64,000 bases of DNA from Acinetobacter portensis (lineage in GTDB: Bacteria; Pseudomonadota; Gammaproteobacteria; Pseudomonadales; Moraxellaceae). The notes under the pieces are model-generated. The model ran no database searches, was not told the origin of the DNA, and worked only from the letters and a program-made list of their open reading frames with translations. Each line of letters starts with the position of its first letter. The stretch's first letter is position 1. The stretch covers positions 1 to 64,000 of the forward strand of contig NZ_LWRV01000002.1 in NCBI RefSeq assembly GCF_009372215.1, written 5' to 3'. Below, in pieces: positions 26,161 to 38,727 of this stretch. Both the position numbers and the translations under genes were made by a program.

Positions 26161-26312
26161 AAGTATTTGCTCTTTTTATTGGACTTTAGCAGTTTGCATT
26201 AAGTAATAAAACAAAATAATTCACAAATAATACTATTGAATAATAACGAGAATTCGCTCGTAAAATAAGGACAAAAAAATTGGGTGGATTGAACGCTATT
26301 GGTTGTTGTGTT

Positions 26313-27122
26313 TTATCGACCCAAAATCATTTCCAATACAAACTTAGAGCCAATAAAACCAAGGGCTAATAAGAAGAACCCCATAATGGTAAAACGAATG
26401 GCTTTTTGACCACGCCAACCAAATTTATAATGACCAATGAGTAATGCGCCATAAATAAACCAAGAAATGATACTAAACGCAGTTTTATGCGCTAAATGCT
26501 GACCAAAGAAATTCTCAATGGTAAAGAAACCAAAAGCTAAAGCAATGGTCAATAAAGCAAAACCTGCAATCAACATATCAAACAGCAAAGATTCCATAGC
26601 TTGATATGAAGGCAATAAACCCACCCAAATACGACGTTTTTGCTTATTCTTTAATTCACGGTTTTGGAACCATAAAATTACTGCTTGAATCGTTGCCATC
26701 AACAAAATTGCATAAGCACAAAGCGAAAGAATAATATGAATATCTAAGCCTAAAGAATGCTGTTCAATAAACTGTTTTGGCTGGCTAAATGCAAAACCTA
26801 GAATTAAACCACCCGCAGCGACAGGAATACCCAATAAATTCATGGCAGCAACAGGACGATAACTACTAAACAAAGCGCTTAATAACAGCATTAAACCTGA
26901 GGTAAATGAAACAAGATTGAACACATCGTAGTTAATGCCCAATGGTGTCAGCATATCGATATATAAAACTGCACTATGCAGAACTAAGCCTAAACCGAGA
27001 ACAACACCAAAAAACCATTGGTTTGTATCATTTTTTGATATTAAGTGGCTGAACAAATACCAAAAAGCAGTCACATAAGCGACCAAAGCTAAGACTGTAT
27101 AAACCAGAGGCAGGCTAATCAT
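26313..27122 (-). CDS. ypjD: Cytochrome c assembly (CcsA/HemX-like) inner-membrane protein YpjD
   Basis: The 269-residue protein has about eight membrane segments and belongs to the CcsA/CcmC-like family, with conserved residues around HIILSLCAYAILL and the C-terminal half (FGQHLAHKTAFSIISWFIYGALL). In many gamma-proteobacteria this gene is divergent from ffh, as here. The exact function is uncertain; YpjD/CorE-type members have been linked to divalent-cation transport, and relatives handle haem. The start ATG at 27122 leaves 139 bp to ffh for two promoters. Confidence 0.8.
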   Translation of the reverse strand: MISLPLVYTVLALVAYVTAFWYLFSHLISKNDTNQWFFGVVLGLGLVLHSAVLYIDMLTPLGINYDVFNLVSFTSGLMLLLSALFSSYRPVAAMNLLGIPVAAGGLILGFAFSQPKQFIEQHSLGLDIHIILSLCAYAILLMATIQAVILWFQNRELKNKQKRRIWVGLLPSYQAMESLLFDMLIAGFALLTIALAFGFFTIENFFGQHLAHKTAFSIISWFIYGALLIGHYKFGWRGQKAIRFTIMGFFLLALGFIGSKFVLEMILGR

Positions 27123-27261
27123 GACAAACCTTTTTCAGGATGATGGATATTCATTTATATAAATTCTACTCGAACTACAGTATCCTATAGCATTCTATGC
27201 ATAAATTTTCTATTTTAAAGAAACATTTTTTTGCGACTAGTTATTTTAAGCGGATTTTGCA

Positions 27262-28662
27262 ATGTTTGATACCTTAACAGAACGACTCACGCAGAGTTTA
27301 AGAAATGTTACTGGCTCCGGGCAGCTAACCGAAGACAATATTAAAGATACGTTACGTGAAGTGCGTATGGCACTTCTTGAAGCTGATGTTGCATTACCTG
27401 TAACTCGTGAATTCATCGCGAAAGTTAAGGAAGAAGCATTGGGTCAAGAGGTGATGACACAGTTATCACCTGGTCAAGCTTTCGTTAAAATTGTACATAA
27501 CGAATTGACCAAAATGATGGGTGAGGCGAACGAAAGCCTAGACCTAGCAGCAAAACCACCTGTTGTTATTCTTCTTGCAGGTTTGCAAGGTGCGGGTAAA
27601 ACAACAACGGCTGCAAAACTTGCTCGTTTCTTACAAGAACGCCAAAAGAAAAAAGTGGCGATGGTTTCTGCCGACGTTTACCGTCCAGCGGCAATTAAAC
27701 AGTTACAAACTGTTGCAGGCGAAGTCGGCGCGATTTTCTTTGAATCGAGCGCAGACGAAAAACCAATTACCATTGCGAACCGTGCAATTGAACAAGCAAA
27801 AATTCAATTTGCTGATGTCTTAATTGTCGATACAGCAGGTCGTTTACATGTCGATGATGACATGATGGACGAAATTAAAGAGCTTCACGCTGCAATCAAG
27901 CCAACTGAAACACTGTTCGTTGTAGATGCAATGACAGGTCAGGATGCTGCAAATACAGCAAAAGCCTTTAATGATGCATTACCACTTACAGGTGTGATTT
28001 TAACGAAAACTGATGGTGATGCACGCGGTGGTGCGGCACTTTCTGTTCGTGCAATTACAGGTAAGCCAATTAAATTCTTAGGTATGGGCGAAAAGCTTGA
28101 TGCCTTAGAGCCATTCCATCCTGAACGTGTTGCACAACGTATTTTGGGTATGGGTGACGTACTTTCTTTAGTCGAAGAGCTAGAACGCAAAGTCGATAAA
28201 GAAAAAGCCGAAAAAATGGCGAAAAAATTGCAAAAAGGCGGAAGCTTCAACTTTGAAGATATGCTGATGCAATTTGAACAAATGAATAAAATGGGCGGCA
28301 TGATGGGCTTCTTAGACAAGTTGCCTGGTATGAGCAATGCTGGTCTTCAAGATGCACTTGCACAAGCTAACCCAGAAAAACAAGTCAAGAAAATGGAAGC
28401 GATTATTCAGTCGATGACACTGAAAGAGCGCCGTAATCCTGATTTGATGAACCCAAGCCGTAAAAAGCGTATTGCAGCAGGTTGTGGTATGGATGTTGTT
28501 GAAGTGAATAAACTCATTAAACAACATGCGCAAATGGCGAAAATGATGAAGAAATTTGCTAATCCATCTGGTATGGCAAAAATGATGCGTTCATTGGGTG
28601 GCATGCAAAAACAATTTGGTGGTGGCGGTGGTATGGGACCATTATTTGGTAATAAGAAATAA
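27262..28662 (+). CDS. ffh: Signal recognition particle protein Ffh
   Basis: The 466-residue GTPase binds 4.5S RNA and signal peptides and delivers ribosomes to FtsY at the membrane. An N-domain four-helix bundle (1-90) is followed by the G-domain with P-loop GLQGAGKTT (107-115), DTAGR, TKTDGDARGG, and a methionine-rich M-domain (about 300-440) ending in a Gly-rich tail. The length and motifs are normal. It is monocistronic with a strong terminator. Confidence 0.97.
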   Translation: MFDTLTERLTQSLRNVTGSGQLTEDNIKDTLREVRMALLEADVALPVTREFIAKVKEEALGQEVMTQLSPGQAFVKIVHNELTKMMGEANESLDLAAKPPVVILLAGLQGAGKTTTAAKLARFLQERQKKKVAMVSADVYRPAAIKQLQTVAGEVGAIFFESSADEKPITIANRAIEQAKIQFADVLIVDTAGRLHVDDDMMDEIKELHAAIKPTETLFVVDAMTGQDAANTAKAFNDALPLTGVILTKTDGDARGGAALSVRAITGKPIKFLGMGEKLDALEPFHPERVAQRILGMGDVLSLVEELERKVDKEKAEKMAKKLQKGGSFNFEDMLMQFEQMNKMGGMMGFLDKLPGMSNAGLQDALAQANPEKQVKKMEAIIQSMTLKERRNPDLMNPSRKKRIAAGCGMDVVEVNKLIKQHAQMAKMMKKFANPSGMAKMMRSLGGMQKQFGGGGGMGPLFGNKK

Positions 28663-28679
28663 TGATCTGATTCATCCAA

Positions 28680-28709
28680 TAAAAAAGGCGCTTCATGCGC
28701 CTTTTTTAT
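28680..28709. terminator. Bidirectional terminator, ffh/coaX
   Basis: An 11-bp stem of AAAAAAGGCGC with GCGCCTTTTTT and a 5-nt loop separates the convergent ffh and coaX genes. Confidence 0.9.
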
Positions 28710-28725
28710 ATTCTCGATTTGGCTT

Positions 28726-29463
28726 TTAGTTTTTCTCAGCGTGATTTATATAACGTTGTAATCCACGTAGTAACAAATCTGCTTCTATAACAGGATGATA
28801 CTCTGCTAAAAACTTAGCAAAAAGAGGGGCATCGCCACCTGTTAAAATAAGTTTACGCGGACTTTGCTCAAGCACATTTTTAATAATACTCACTAAGCCT
28901 AGCAAAATACCGTGATGTACGGCATCTATGGTATTTCTTCCGGGGCTGAGTTGATCAAAAGCCGCATCTGGTATTTTAATGCCTTTGGTATTTTGAATGA
29001 GTGAGTCACGCTGTAAATATAAGTTTGGCAGAATATAGCCGCCTAAATGATTTAATCCATCTGCTAAATCTATGGTTAAAGCTGTACCGCAACTAATCAC
29101 ACAATATTTTTCATCAGGCTTATTTGCTACAGCAAGTACTTGCAACCAACGGTCAATCCCGAGTTGAGTTGTATCATCATAACCACAGTTCAAACCTGCA
29201 TATTCAGCATGAACTTGTGCGCAAACAACTGGAATTTTCAACTGCTTTATAATTTTTTTGATGCGTTCATTGCTGGTTTTATCTTGAACGGAAGATACGC
29301 CAACTTGATGAATGCCTAAATTTTTAAAATGTTGAATAAGCCCTAACAGTAAATCGGCAGGAGACTGTAAATGCAATTCAGCAGCATGTTCTATCACTTG
29401 ATCATTTTCAGTGACCCAATATTTAAGTCGAGTATTTCCAATATCTAACCATAAATTTTTCAT
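28726..29463 (-). CDS. coaX: Type III pantothenate kinase
   Basis: The 245-residue kinase carries out the first step of coenzyme A synthesis. It has the ASKHA-fold motifs: [13 protein letters not shown] (N-terminal phosphate loop with D7), the central [12 protein letters not shown] and GGYILPN. The C-terminal [12 protein letters not shown] is also typical. The ATG at 29463 is preferred over a TTG six bases upstream; the ribosome binding site overlaps the birA stop region. It follows birA by 10 bp, and a birA-coaX pair is widespread. Type III enzymes are not feedback-inhibited by CoA and replace CoaA. Confidence 0.93.
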   Translation of the reverse strand: MKNLWLDIGNTRLKYWVTENDQVIEHAAELHLQSPADLLLGLIQHFKNLGIHQVGVSSVQDKTSNERIKKIIKQLKIPVVCAQVHAEYAGLNCGYDDTTQLGIDRWLQVLAVANKPDEKYCVISCGTALTIDLADGLNHLGGYILPNLYLQRDSLIQNTKGIKIPDAAFDQLSPGRNTIDAVHHGILLGLVSIIKNVLEQSPRKLILTGGDAPLFAKFLAEYHPVIEADLLLRGLQRYINHAEKN

Positions 29464-29473
29464 TGCCAATACT

Positions 29474-30253
29474 CTATTTACTTGGGTTTAACAGGCGCAT
29501 ACGTCCTTGATAATAGGTTGAAGTTGATGTTTCAGATTTTAAAATAATAGCACCATCATTTTGAATTCCTATAAACTCTCCGCATGTTTTCATGCTCTCA
29601 TGCTTAAATTCTATGGAATGATACTCAAATTCTATAGCTTGATTGATAAATGCCGCATGATGGTTAAAACGAGCTGCCAAATTATAACAATGATGATTAA
29701 ACCATTGACCTGCTTGTTGAATGGCTAAATAAAGTTCTGCAATTAAAGTTAGGCGATCAATTGGATTTAAACCAATTTCTTTAAGTGATGTAATATCTTG
29801 ATTAATTTGAGAATCAATCACAGGTGATACATTAATTCCGACACCAACCACCGCTTGATAAGATGAGATCGGCTCTACCAATATCCCACCTAATTTCTGA
29901 TCTTTATAATAAATATCATTGGGCCATTTTACTTTTAAACCTAGAGCATCAAAACTTGGCATTTGAATAATATTAAGTGCAATTTCAAGTGCTAATCGAC
30001 CGTCGATGGGTGTTTGTAAATTCAGCAATGTGCTTAAATAGATATTGCCTTCAGGTGAAACCCATGGTCTTTTATTTTGTCCTCGACCTTGAGTTTGCTT
30101 GCGACTACAGATTAAAACACTGCTAATTCCTTTTAGTGCCACTTCGCGAACATCATCGTTGGTAGATGTTGTGACGGGTTTTAATATTAAAAGCTCGGGA
30201 AGTTGATTCACTTCTGTGAGTTTTTGTTGAAGTAGGCGAGTATCTAAATCCAT
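29474..30253 (-). CDS. birA: Biotin-[acetyl-CoA-carboxylase] ligase
   Basis: The 259-residue enzyme activates biotin as biotinyl-AMP and attaches it to the biotin carboxyl carrier protein. It shows the adenylate loop GRGQNKRPW (56-64), the catalytic Lys region [22 protein letters not shown] and a C-terminal SH3-like domain. The N-terminal helix-turn-helix found in E. coli BirA is missing, so it cannot be the repressor of the biotin genes at 43 kb. It is divergent from a TauE-like gene with only 29 bp between the starts. Confidence 0.93.
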   Translation of the reverse strand: MDLDTRLLQQKLTEVNQLPELLILKPVTTSTNDDVREVALKGISSVLICSRKQTQGRGQNKRPWVSPEGNIYLSTLLNLQTPIDGRLALEIALNIIQMPSFDALGLKVKWPNDIYYKDQKLGGILVEPISSYQAVVGVGINVSPVIDSQINQDITSLKEIGLNPIDRLTLIAELYLAIQQAGQWFNHHCYNLAARFNHHAAFINQAIEFEYHSIEFKHESMKTCGEFIGIQNDGAIILKSETSTSTYYQGRMRLLNPSK

Positions 30254-30282
30254 CAGAATTTTAAAATATGGGAAAGTAAAAC

Positions 30283-31092
30283 ATGGAGTTAATCATATAT
30301 CTGTTGATTGGTGCAATTGCAGGATTTACCGCAGGACTTTTTGGCGTGGGTGGTGGTCTCATTATTGTGCCTATTCTCTATGTGGTATTTACCCATTTAA
30401 ATTATGATCCAAGTGTCGTTATGCATATGGCAGTAGGAACATCTCTTGCAACTATTATCGTAACTTCAATAAGTTCTGTATCTGCACATCATAAAAAAGG
30501 CGCAGTGTTATGGAATGTTGTACGTAACTTGGCACCTGGTTTAGTCGTTGGCTCATTTTTAGGAGCAGGTATTGCAGATTTACTTTCGGGACAAGGTTTG
30601 CAGTTACTGATTGGCTTCTTTGCTGTTTGGGTGGCATTTAAGATGTTCACAGGTGCAAATGCAGTCATTGACCCATCTAAAAAATTACCATCTACAGGAA
30701 TGCAGGTTTTAGCAGGTGGTGGTATTGGTGTGGCATCTGCAATTTTTGGAATTGGTGGCGGTAGTTTAACTGTGCCATTTTTAAATAAATGTGGTGTGGT
30801 GATGCAAAAATCTGTAGCAACATCATCGGCATGTGGTTTACCTATTGCTGTTGCAGGAGCTTTAGGTTTTATGTGGTTTGGTCATGTTGCAAAAGTCGAA
30901 GTGCCTAATACCATTGGTTATATTCATGTTTATGCCTTTATTGGTATTAGTATAATGAGTTTTATAACGGCAAAACTTGGGGCAAAAGTTGCGCATATAT
31001 TGTCACCTGCGATGTTAAAAAAATGTTTTGCGGGTTTGCTATCAACAGTTGGTTTGTATTTTATTTTGAAAGGTTTTAGTAGTTTCTTTTGA
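30283..31092 (+). CDS. TauE/SafE-family sulfite/organosulfonate exporter-like membrane protein
   Basis: The 269-residue protein has about eight membrane segments and two repeated glycine-rich motifs (GLFGVGGGLIIVPIL near residue 20 and SAIFGIGGGSLTVPFL near 155), the signature of the TauE/SafE (DUF81) family. Members export or import sulfite, sulfoacetate or other anions, but most are uncharacterised. It is monocistronic. A GntR regulator follows after 140 bp on the same strand, with no sign of a shared operon. Confidence 0.85.
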   Translation: MELIIYLLIGAIAGFTAGLFGVGGGLIIVPILYVVFTHLNYDPSVVMHMAVGTSLATIIVTSISSVSAHHKKGAVLWNVVRNLAPGLVVGSFLGAGIADLLSGQGLQLLIGFFAVWVAFKMFTGANAVIDPSKKLPSTGMQVLAGGGIGVASAIFGIGGGSLTVPFLNKCGVVMQKSVATSSACGLPIAVAGALGFMWFGHVAKVEVPNTIGYIHVYAFIGISIMSFITAKLGAKVAHILSPAMLKKCFAGLLSTVGLYFILKGFSSFF

Positions 31093-31232
31093 TGTAATAA
31101 AATGAAGTTGGCTGTATAGACATAAAATTGTCTAACAATGTCATGGTTAAAATGTGTTTTTATCTTTAAATATAGATGAATAGTTTTTTAAAACTAGTGT
31201 TTGCATCTATATAAAAACAAGATAGGCACAGT

Positions 31233-31928
31233 ATGCAACAACATGACAAATATAGTTTATCTGAACAAATTGCACAGCATATTGCCGAGCAAATCATTAG
31301 TGGTGAATTGGTTGAGGGGGAGCGTATTCAAGAGATACGCTTTGCTCAAGAGTTGGATGTGAGTCGTGGTTCTATACGTGAAGCATTACTATTGTTAGAG
31401 CGCACACATTTAATTGAAATATATCCGCGTCGTGGCGCAGTTGTGTCGGAAATGTCGGCACAACAGGTTTCATCTTTATTTGATATGTCGAGCTTGTTAC
31501 TGGGGCAAATTGTGCAACGTATTGCAGATATTTTGCAGACACATGAAATTGAAAATTTAAAATATTTATTAGAACAATTATCTGAAGAGTGTCATTTAGG
31601 GCATACAGAAAATTTTTACGATTTAATCTTTCAAGGATTATTGAAACATCAAAATAAAGTGAATAATCCATATTTACTTAAATATTATAAAGAGCTATTG
31701 CCATCGCTACGTAGAAGTTATTTTTTAACATTAAATACTTCTAAAAGAGAGCTACAAGAATCGTTAGAATTGTTTAAACTTGTGGTGACTGCGATTGTGA
31801 GTAGAAATTCGCAACAAGCAGCCATAAATATGGAAGATTTTTGTCGACACTTACGTGATTTAGTGTTGGAATCTCTAACACGAATGAAACAAATAGAACT
31901 TGCGTGGGCAAGACGCTCGCGCCGTTGA
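31233..31928 (+). CDS. GntR-family regulator (FCD/FadR type)
   Basis: The 231-residue protein has the GntR winged helix at the N-terminus (IAQHIAEQIISGELVEGERI then ELDVSRGSIREALLLLER, about residues 10-60) and an all-helical C-terminal effector domain of the FCD type. It is placed 10 bp before smc, which suggests read-through, but smc is not an obvious target. The metabolite sensed is unknown; FCD members usually bind small organic acids. Confidence 0.85.
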   Translation: MQQHDKYSLSEQIAQHIAEQIISGELVEGERIQEIRFAQELDVSRGSIREALLLLERTHLIEIYPRRGAVVSEMSAQQVSSLFDMSSLLLGQIVQRIADILQTHEIENLKYLLEQLSEECHLGHTENFYDLIFQGLLKHQNKVNNPYLLKYYKELLPSLRRSYFLTLNTSKRELQESLELFKLVVTAIVSRNSQQAAINMEDFCRHLRDLVLESLTRMKQIELAWARRSRR

Positions 31929-31938
31929 TTAGGACATT

Positions 31939-34900
31939 ATGCGTTTAAGCAGCTTAAAACTTTCCGGCTTTAAATCATTTGCCGATAGTACAACATTAAA
32001 TTTTAAAGCGAACCGTACTGCAGTTGTGGGGCCAAATGGCTGTGGTAAATCGAATGTAATTGATGCTATTCGTTGGGTAATGGGTGAGTCAAGTGCTCGT
32101 CAATTACGTGGTGGTAGTATGCAAGATGTTATTTTTACAGGAACGGCAAAACGTAAACCTGTTGGGGTGGCAAGTGTAGAGCTTCGTTTTGACAACACTT
32201 ATGGAAAATTAGGTGGAACGTATAACGCATATAACGAATTGGCTGTTCGTCGTCAGGTCAACCGTGATGGTAAGTCTGAATATTTCATTAATGGTACCAA
32301 ATGTCGTCGTCGTGATATTACCGATATTTTCTTAGGAACAGGTTTAGGACCACGTTCTTATGCGGTCATTGAACAAGGGATGATTAACCGCTTAATTGAT
32401 GCCAAACCTGAAGAAATGCGGGTATTTCTTGAAGAGGCAGCAGGTGTTTCACGCTATCAAGCACGTCGTCGTGAAACGATGTTGCACTTGGAACATACCA
32501 CACAAAATTTATCTCGTTTAGATGATATTGCCTCGGAACTTCGCTCACAATTAAAAACCTTAAAGCGTCAATCTGAAGCGGCAGTTCAATATAAAGAATT
32601 AGAAACCCAAATTCGTACCATTAAAATTGAAGTTTTATCTTTCCAATGTGAACACAGTACGCGTTTACAAGAAGAATATACAGTTCACATGAATCGTTTG
32701 GGCGACACTTTTAAGTTGGTGCGCTCTGAGCTGAATACATTTGAGCATGATTTAACGGCAACAAGTGAATTATTCCAACGTCTTATTCAGCAATCGACAC
32801 CTTTGCAAAATGAATGGCAACAGGCAGAGAAAAAGCTTTCTGAATTGAAGATGACTTTGGAACAAAAACAAAGTCTGCTACAACAAAATACTTCGACATT
32901 ATCGCAATTAGAAGAACAGAAAGTTCAAACTAAAGAACGTTTACAACTTATTGAACTGCAATTGGAAACTTTGCAAGAACAGCAAGAAGGGCAAACTGAA
33001 CAGCTACAAACGCAAGAAAGCCAAAGTCAAAATCAATCACAAGGCTTTAATGATTTAAAAGCACAGCAACAACAAGCTGTTCAACAATTTGAGCAAATTA
33101 AAACTCAGGTTGAAAAGCAACAACAGCAAAAAATGCAGATGTTGGCGCAAAGTGAGCAATTAACGAAAAACATTGCCCGTATTGAACAGCAAAAAGAAAC
33201 CTTACAACAACAAGCTCAACAAATTCAAAACCAATATCAGCAAGATGATATTGAACAGCTTGAGCAAGAAAAGCGTGATTTAACTACACAAATCATGACG
33301 ATTGAACAAAATATTCAAACACAGAAAATTGAATTAGATGCACGACAAGAACAATATTCCGTTCAAAAGAATGTCGTGAATCAGCTCAAGTCTGAAATTC
33401 AGGTTTTACAATCGGAGCAAAAGAATTTAAATCAATTGATGACTAAAAACAGCCCTAAAAAAGAAGTACAGGGTGAGCAATTGATGCAAAGTTTAAAGCT
33501 AAATGAAGATGGTAAAGCTCAAGCGAATTTAATTGAAAAGTTCTTGTCGAAATGGTTGTCTGCACAAGTTTTAGATGCTTCAAATACGTTTCAAGAAAGT
33601 ATTGCACGTCAGCTAAAACCATCGAAAAAACAAGAAAAAATTCAATTGGATGATCTTCCTTGTTTAGCCGATTGGATTGAAAAACCGCAGCATTCATTGT
33701 GGCAACAGGTTGCAGTTGCACAAACTTTAGATCAGGCATTAAAGCTTCAAAGTAAGCTGGCTATTGGTCAAAGTATTTTGTCTTTAGATGGTTATCACGT
33801 AGGTTCGGATTGGGTGATTGGTCTATTTTATGATGATGCATCTCAGGCGGGGCAAGGGGCGTTAAGTCACCGTATTCGTTTAGATGAAATTGAACAGGCT
33901 TTGGCTACACAAACAGCATTATTTCAAGATGCTGAAGTTCAACTTCCTGAAATTTTGCACCATGTTCAACATCAACAAAAAATATTGCAAGATTTACACG
34001 ATCAGCTGAAACAAGCGCAAAAAGCGTTGCAAACAACCGATGTAAGTTTGGCAAAAGTACAAAGTGCAGCGCAGGCATTTACGGTGCAAAAGCAACAATT
34101 GCAAAATCAGCTACAACAGTTAGATGAGCAATTAGAAGAAGATGCAATGCAAAAAGATGACTTAGAAATCGATTTGCATTCATTAAGTTTAAAGCTTGAG
34201 CAAGTTTTGCCAAACTATAAAACTATGCAATTTCAGGTCGATGAGCTGAATGAGCGAATTGAAAACTCGCAACAAGATTTACAGCACTCTCAGCAAGAGT
34301 TAGAGATTGTGCGTCGTCAAGCGGTACAAACCAAGCAACAAGTTGAACTTCTTGAGAAAGATGCGTCTTTCTTAAAAGCACAATATCAACAAATTTTGGC
34401 GCAAATGGAACAAGCGAAAAAGTTTGTAGATCCTGTTCAATTAGAATTACCTGCTTTGCAAAGTCAGTATGCAGAACAGCAAGCATCTACTGAAAAGCTA
34501 CAGAAAACTTGGAATGAATGGCAAGTTGAATTGAATAGCGTACAAGAAAAACAACAAAGCTTGACTGAAAAGCGTCATCAGCATCAACAACAAGATGAAA
34601 AGCTTAGAACTGAGCTTGAAGAGAAGCGTTTAGCTTGGCAATCTGCAAAATCAGATTTACAACACTATTCAGATCAGTTAAAAGAGTTGAATAGTGAAGT
34701 AATTTTAGGGCTGAATATTGACTTAGTTGCACATCAGCAAAAGCTTGAAAAAGTTCAACAGCAATTTGAAAAAATTGGTGCGGTAAACTTGGCAGCATCT
34801 GCTGAATATGAAGAAGTATCTACACGTTATGCGGAGCTTAGTCATCAAATTGACGACTTAAATAAAACAGTAGATCAACTACAAGCAGCAATGAAAAGCA

Positions 34901-35388
34901 TTGATCAAGAAACGCGTAAATTGTTTATGACGACATTTGATCAGGTCAATAAAGAGCTTCAAGAATTATTTCCAAAAGTATTTAATGGTGGTGAAGCAAG
35001 TTTAAGCCTAGAAGATGATTGGCAATCTGGTGTTAAGCTCATGGCACGACCACCGGGTAAAAAGAACAGTTCACTTGCCTTACTTTCAGGTGGTGAAAAG
35101 GCATTAACAGCTTTGGCTTTGGTATTTGCAATCTTTAGATTGAACCCTGCGCCATTCTGTGTTCTCGATGAAGTTGATGCTCCATTGGATGATGCAAACG
35201 TAGGACGGTTTTGTAATCTTGTAAAAGAGCTTTCCGAACAGGTCCAGTTCATTTACATTACACATAATAAATTGGCAATGACCATGGCAACGGATTTACT
35301 GGGTGTAACCATGCCTGAGCCAGGAACATCAAAATTAGTAACCGTAAACTTAGAAGAAGCGGCTGAATACGGCTTGGTGGAGGCATAG
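31939..35388 (+). CDS. smc: Chromosome partition protein Smc
   Basis: The 1149-residue ATPase compacts and segregates the chromosome together with ScpA and ScpB, both encoded at 48-49 kb. The N-terminal Walker A is GPNGCGKSN (31-39). Two very Gln- and Glu-rich coiled-coil arms flank a hinge at about residues 500-650. The C-terminal ABC signature LLSGGEKAL and Walker B FCVLDEVDAPLD are present. Acinetobacter uses Smc-ScpAB rather than MukBEF. It is followed by zipA after one base. Confidence 0.97.
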   Translation: MRLSSLKLSGFKSFADSTTLNFKANRTAVVGPNGCGKSNVIDAIRWVMGESSARQLRGGSMQDVIFTGTAKRKPVGVASVELRFDNTYGKLGGTYNAYNELAVRRQVNRDGKSEYFINGTKCRRRDITDIFLGTGLGPRSYAVIEQGMINRLIDAKPEEMRVFLEEAAGVSRYQARRRETMLHLEHTTQNLSRLDDIASELRSQLKTLKRQSEAAVQYKELETQIRTIKIEVLSFQCEHSTRLQEEYTVHMNRLGDTFKLVRSELNTFEHDLTATSELFQRLIQQSTPLQNEWQQAEKKLSELKMTLEQKQSLLQQNTSTLSQLEEQKVQTKERLQLIELQLETLQEQQEGQTEQLQTQESQSQNQSQGFNDLKAQQQQAVQQFEQIKTQVEKQQQQKMQMLAQSEQLTKNIARIEQQKETLQQQAQQIQNQYQQDDIEQLEQEKRDLTTQIMTIEQNIQTQKIELDARQEQYSVQKNVVNQLKSEIQVLQSEQKNLNQLMTKNSPKKEVQGEQLMQSLKLNEDGKAQANLIEKFLSKWLSAQVLDASNTFQESIARQLKPSKKQEKIQLDDLPCLADWIEKPQHSLWQQVAVAQTLDQALKLQSKLAIGQSILSLDGYHVGSDWVIGLFYDDASQAGQGALSHRIRLDEIEQALATQTALFQDAEVQLPEILHHVQHQQKILQDLHDQLKQAQKALQTTDVSLAKVQSAAQAFTVQKQQLQNQLQQLDEQLEEDAMQKDDLEIDLHSLSLKLEQVLPNYKTMQFQVDELNERIENSQQDLQHSQQELEIVRRQAVQTKQQVELLEKDASFLKAQYQQILAQMEQAKKFVDPVQLELPALQSQYAEQQASTEKLQKTWNEWQVELNSVQEKQQSLTEKRHQHQQQDEKLRTELEEKRLAWQSAKSDLQHYSDQLKELNSEVILGLNIDLVAHQQKLEKVQQQFEKIGAVNLAASAEYEEVSTRYAELSHQIDDLNKTVDQLQAAMKSIDQETRKLFMTTFDQVNKELQELFPKVFNGGEASLSLEDDWQSGVKLMARPPGKKNSSLALLSGGEKALTALALVFAIFRLNPAPFCVLDEVDAPLDDANVGRFCNLVKELSEQVQFIYITHNKLAMTMATDLLGVTMPEPGTSKLVTVNLEEAAEYGLVEA

Positions 35389-35389
35389 A

Positions 35390-36370
35390 ATGGAAATTAC
35401 AACAATTGTCGGAATTGCAATTGCCGTTATTATTATAGTGATTGGTTTAAAACTTCTTTTGAAGAAACCAAGAGATACAGCGCCATCTTTAGAAAGTGAA
35501 TTGCAATTTAACGAAGATAGTCAAAAGCCTATTATTCCAAGACATGTTCGTGACCAATTACAACTTGCCGATTCAGAAGAAACAGTTCGTGTTGAACCTA
35601 CTTTAGATGCTAAACAGGTTCAAACAGAGTTTGAATTCGATAAAGCTGAACCTAAGCTAAATGAAGAAAAATTAGCTGAAAATACATCTAAAGTAACGCA
35701 AGAAAAAGCTGAAGTTAAAGTTGAAGAGTCATCTAAAAAAACAGAAGTTGAAGATGGTTTAAGTGCTGAAGTTGAAGTGCCTGCCAATGAGCCTGTTGCA
35801 ACATCAGAAACAAAAGCAGAATCATCATTTACCTTAAATTCAAATATTGAAAAAGCAGAAATTTCTGAGTTTGAAGAAGAGAGCAGTATTTTAGATGCAC
35901 ATCTTTATGAGCAAAAAGTTGTAGATGATGAATGTGCGCTCGTTACGGCAGAATCGTTTATTGCATTTAACGTTGTCTATAAGGGTCGTGTTCTTTCAGG
36001 TGAAAAAACCTTAAAAGTACTTTTAAAGTACGGTTTACGATTTGGCGAAATGAAATGTTTTCATCGTTATAATGAAGATGGTACGAAATTACTCTTTTCC
36101 GCGTTGCAAATTACAGACACAGGCACAGAAGGCTTCGATCTAGAAACACTTTCAACTGAAGAAGTGAAAGGGTTGGCGCTGTTTCTTGCATTGCCACATA
36201 GCGATGTCCAAAATGCATTTGATACAATGGTGAGTATTGCAGGACTTATTGCACGTGAAATTGATGGAACGGTTTATGATCAAAATGATTTTGAACTTAC
36301 ACCACAATTACGAGAATATTGGCGTCATCAAGCGATTGATTATCGCTCAGATCAAACAGCAAAAGTTTAA
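35390..36370 (+). CDS. zipA: Cell division protein ZipA
   Basis: The 326-residue protein tethers FtsZ to the inner membrane. It has an N-terminal transmembrane helix (residues 1-25), an acidic, low-complexity linker rich in Glu, Lys, Val and Ser (to about 180), and a C-terminal FtsZ-binding domain (about 190-320, VYKGRVLSGEKTLKVLLKYG and the following strands). The gene lies one base after smc, and the smc-zipA-ligA order is conserved in Acinetobacter. Confidence 0.93.
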   Translation: MEITTIVGIAIAVIIIVIGLKLLLKKPRDTAPSLESELQFNEDSQKPIIPRHVRDQLQLADSEETVRVEPTLDAKQVQTEFEFDKAEPKLNEEKLAENTSKVTQEKAEVKVEESSKKTEVEDGLSAEVEVPANEPVATSETKAESSFTLNSNIEKAEISEFEEESSILDAHLYEQKVVDDECALVTAESFIAFNVVYKGRVLSGEKTLKVLLKYGLRFGEMKCFHRYNEDGTKLLFSALQITDTGTEGFDLETLSTEEVKGLALFLALPHSDVQNAFDTMVSIAGLIAREIDGTVYDQNDFELTPQLREYWRHQAIDYRSDQTAKV

Positions 36371-36424
36371 GTGAATTGAAAGCTGAGTTTTAGCTTTCTA
36401 TAATACACATTATGCAAAAATTAT

Positions 36425-38499
<2,075 letters not shown>

Positions 38500-38525
38500 T
38501 CATTCTAGAAAATAATGTAAATTAA

Positions 38526-38565
38526 AAAGACACCGAGGATGATAAGTTTGAGGTGTCTTTTTTTA
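38526..38565 (+). terminator. Terminator after ligA
   Basis: AAAGACACC and GGTGTCTTT form a perfect 9-bp stem around a 17-nt loop, followed by a T run. Confidence 0.75.
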
Positions 38566-38727
38566 TCGCTGTTACAAAGTAATAAAATTTGCTGAGTGTG
38601 ATATAGCATAGACACATATCACGATAGGCTCGTCATTGTGAGTTGAATTCACGTACAATATCGATTCATTTGCAGGTATATATCCTGTTTTATTGATTCT
38701 GTTCTCCCGTTGATGATTGGCATAAAT

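Noticed and set aside
27939..28337. 132-residue minus-strand frame opposite ffh
   Set aside because: A Ser-rich shadow frame of the ffh gene with no independent support.
28407..28679. 90-residue minus-strand frame opposite the end of ffh
   Set aside because: It covers the Met- and Gly-rich coding end of ffh and only reflects its codon bias.
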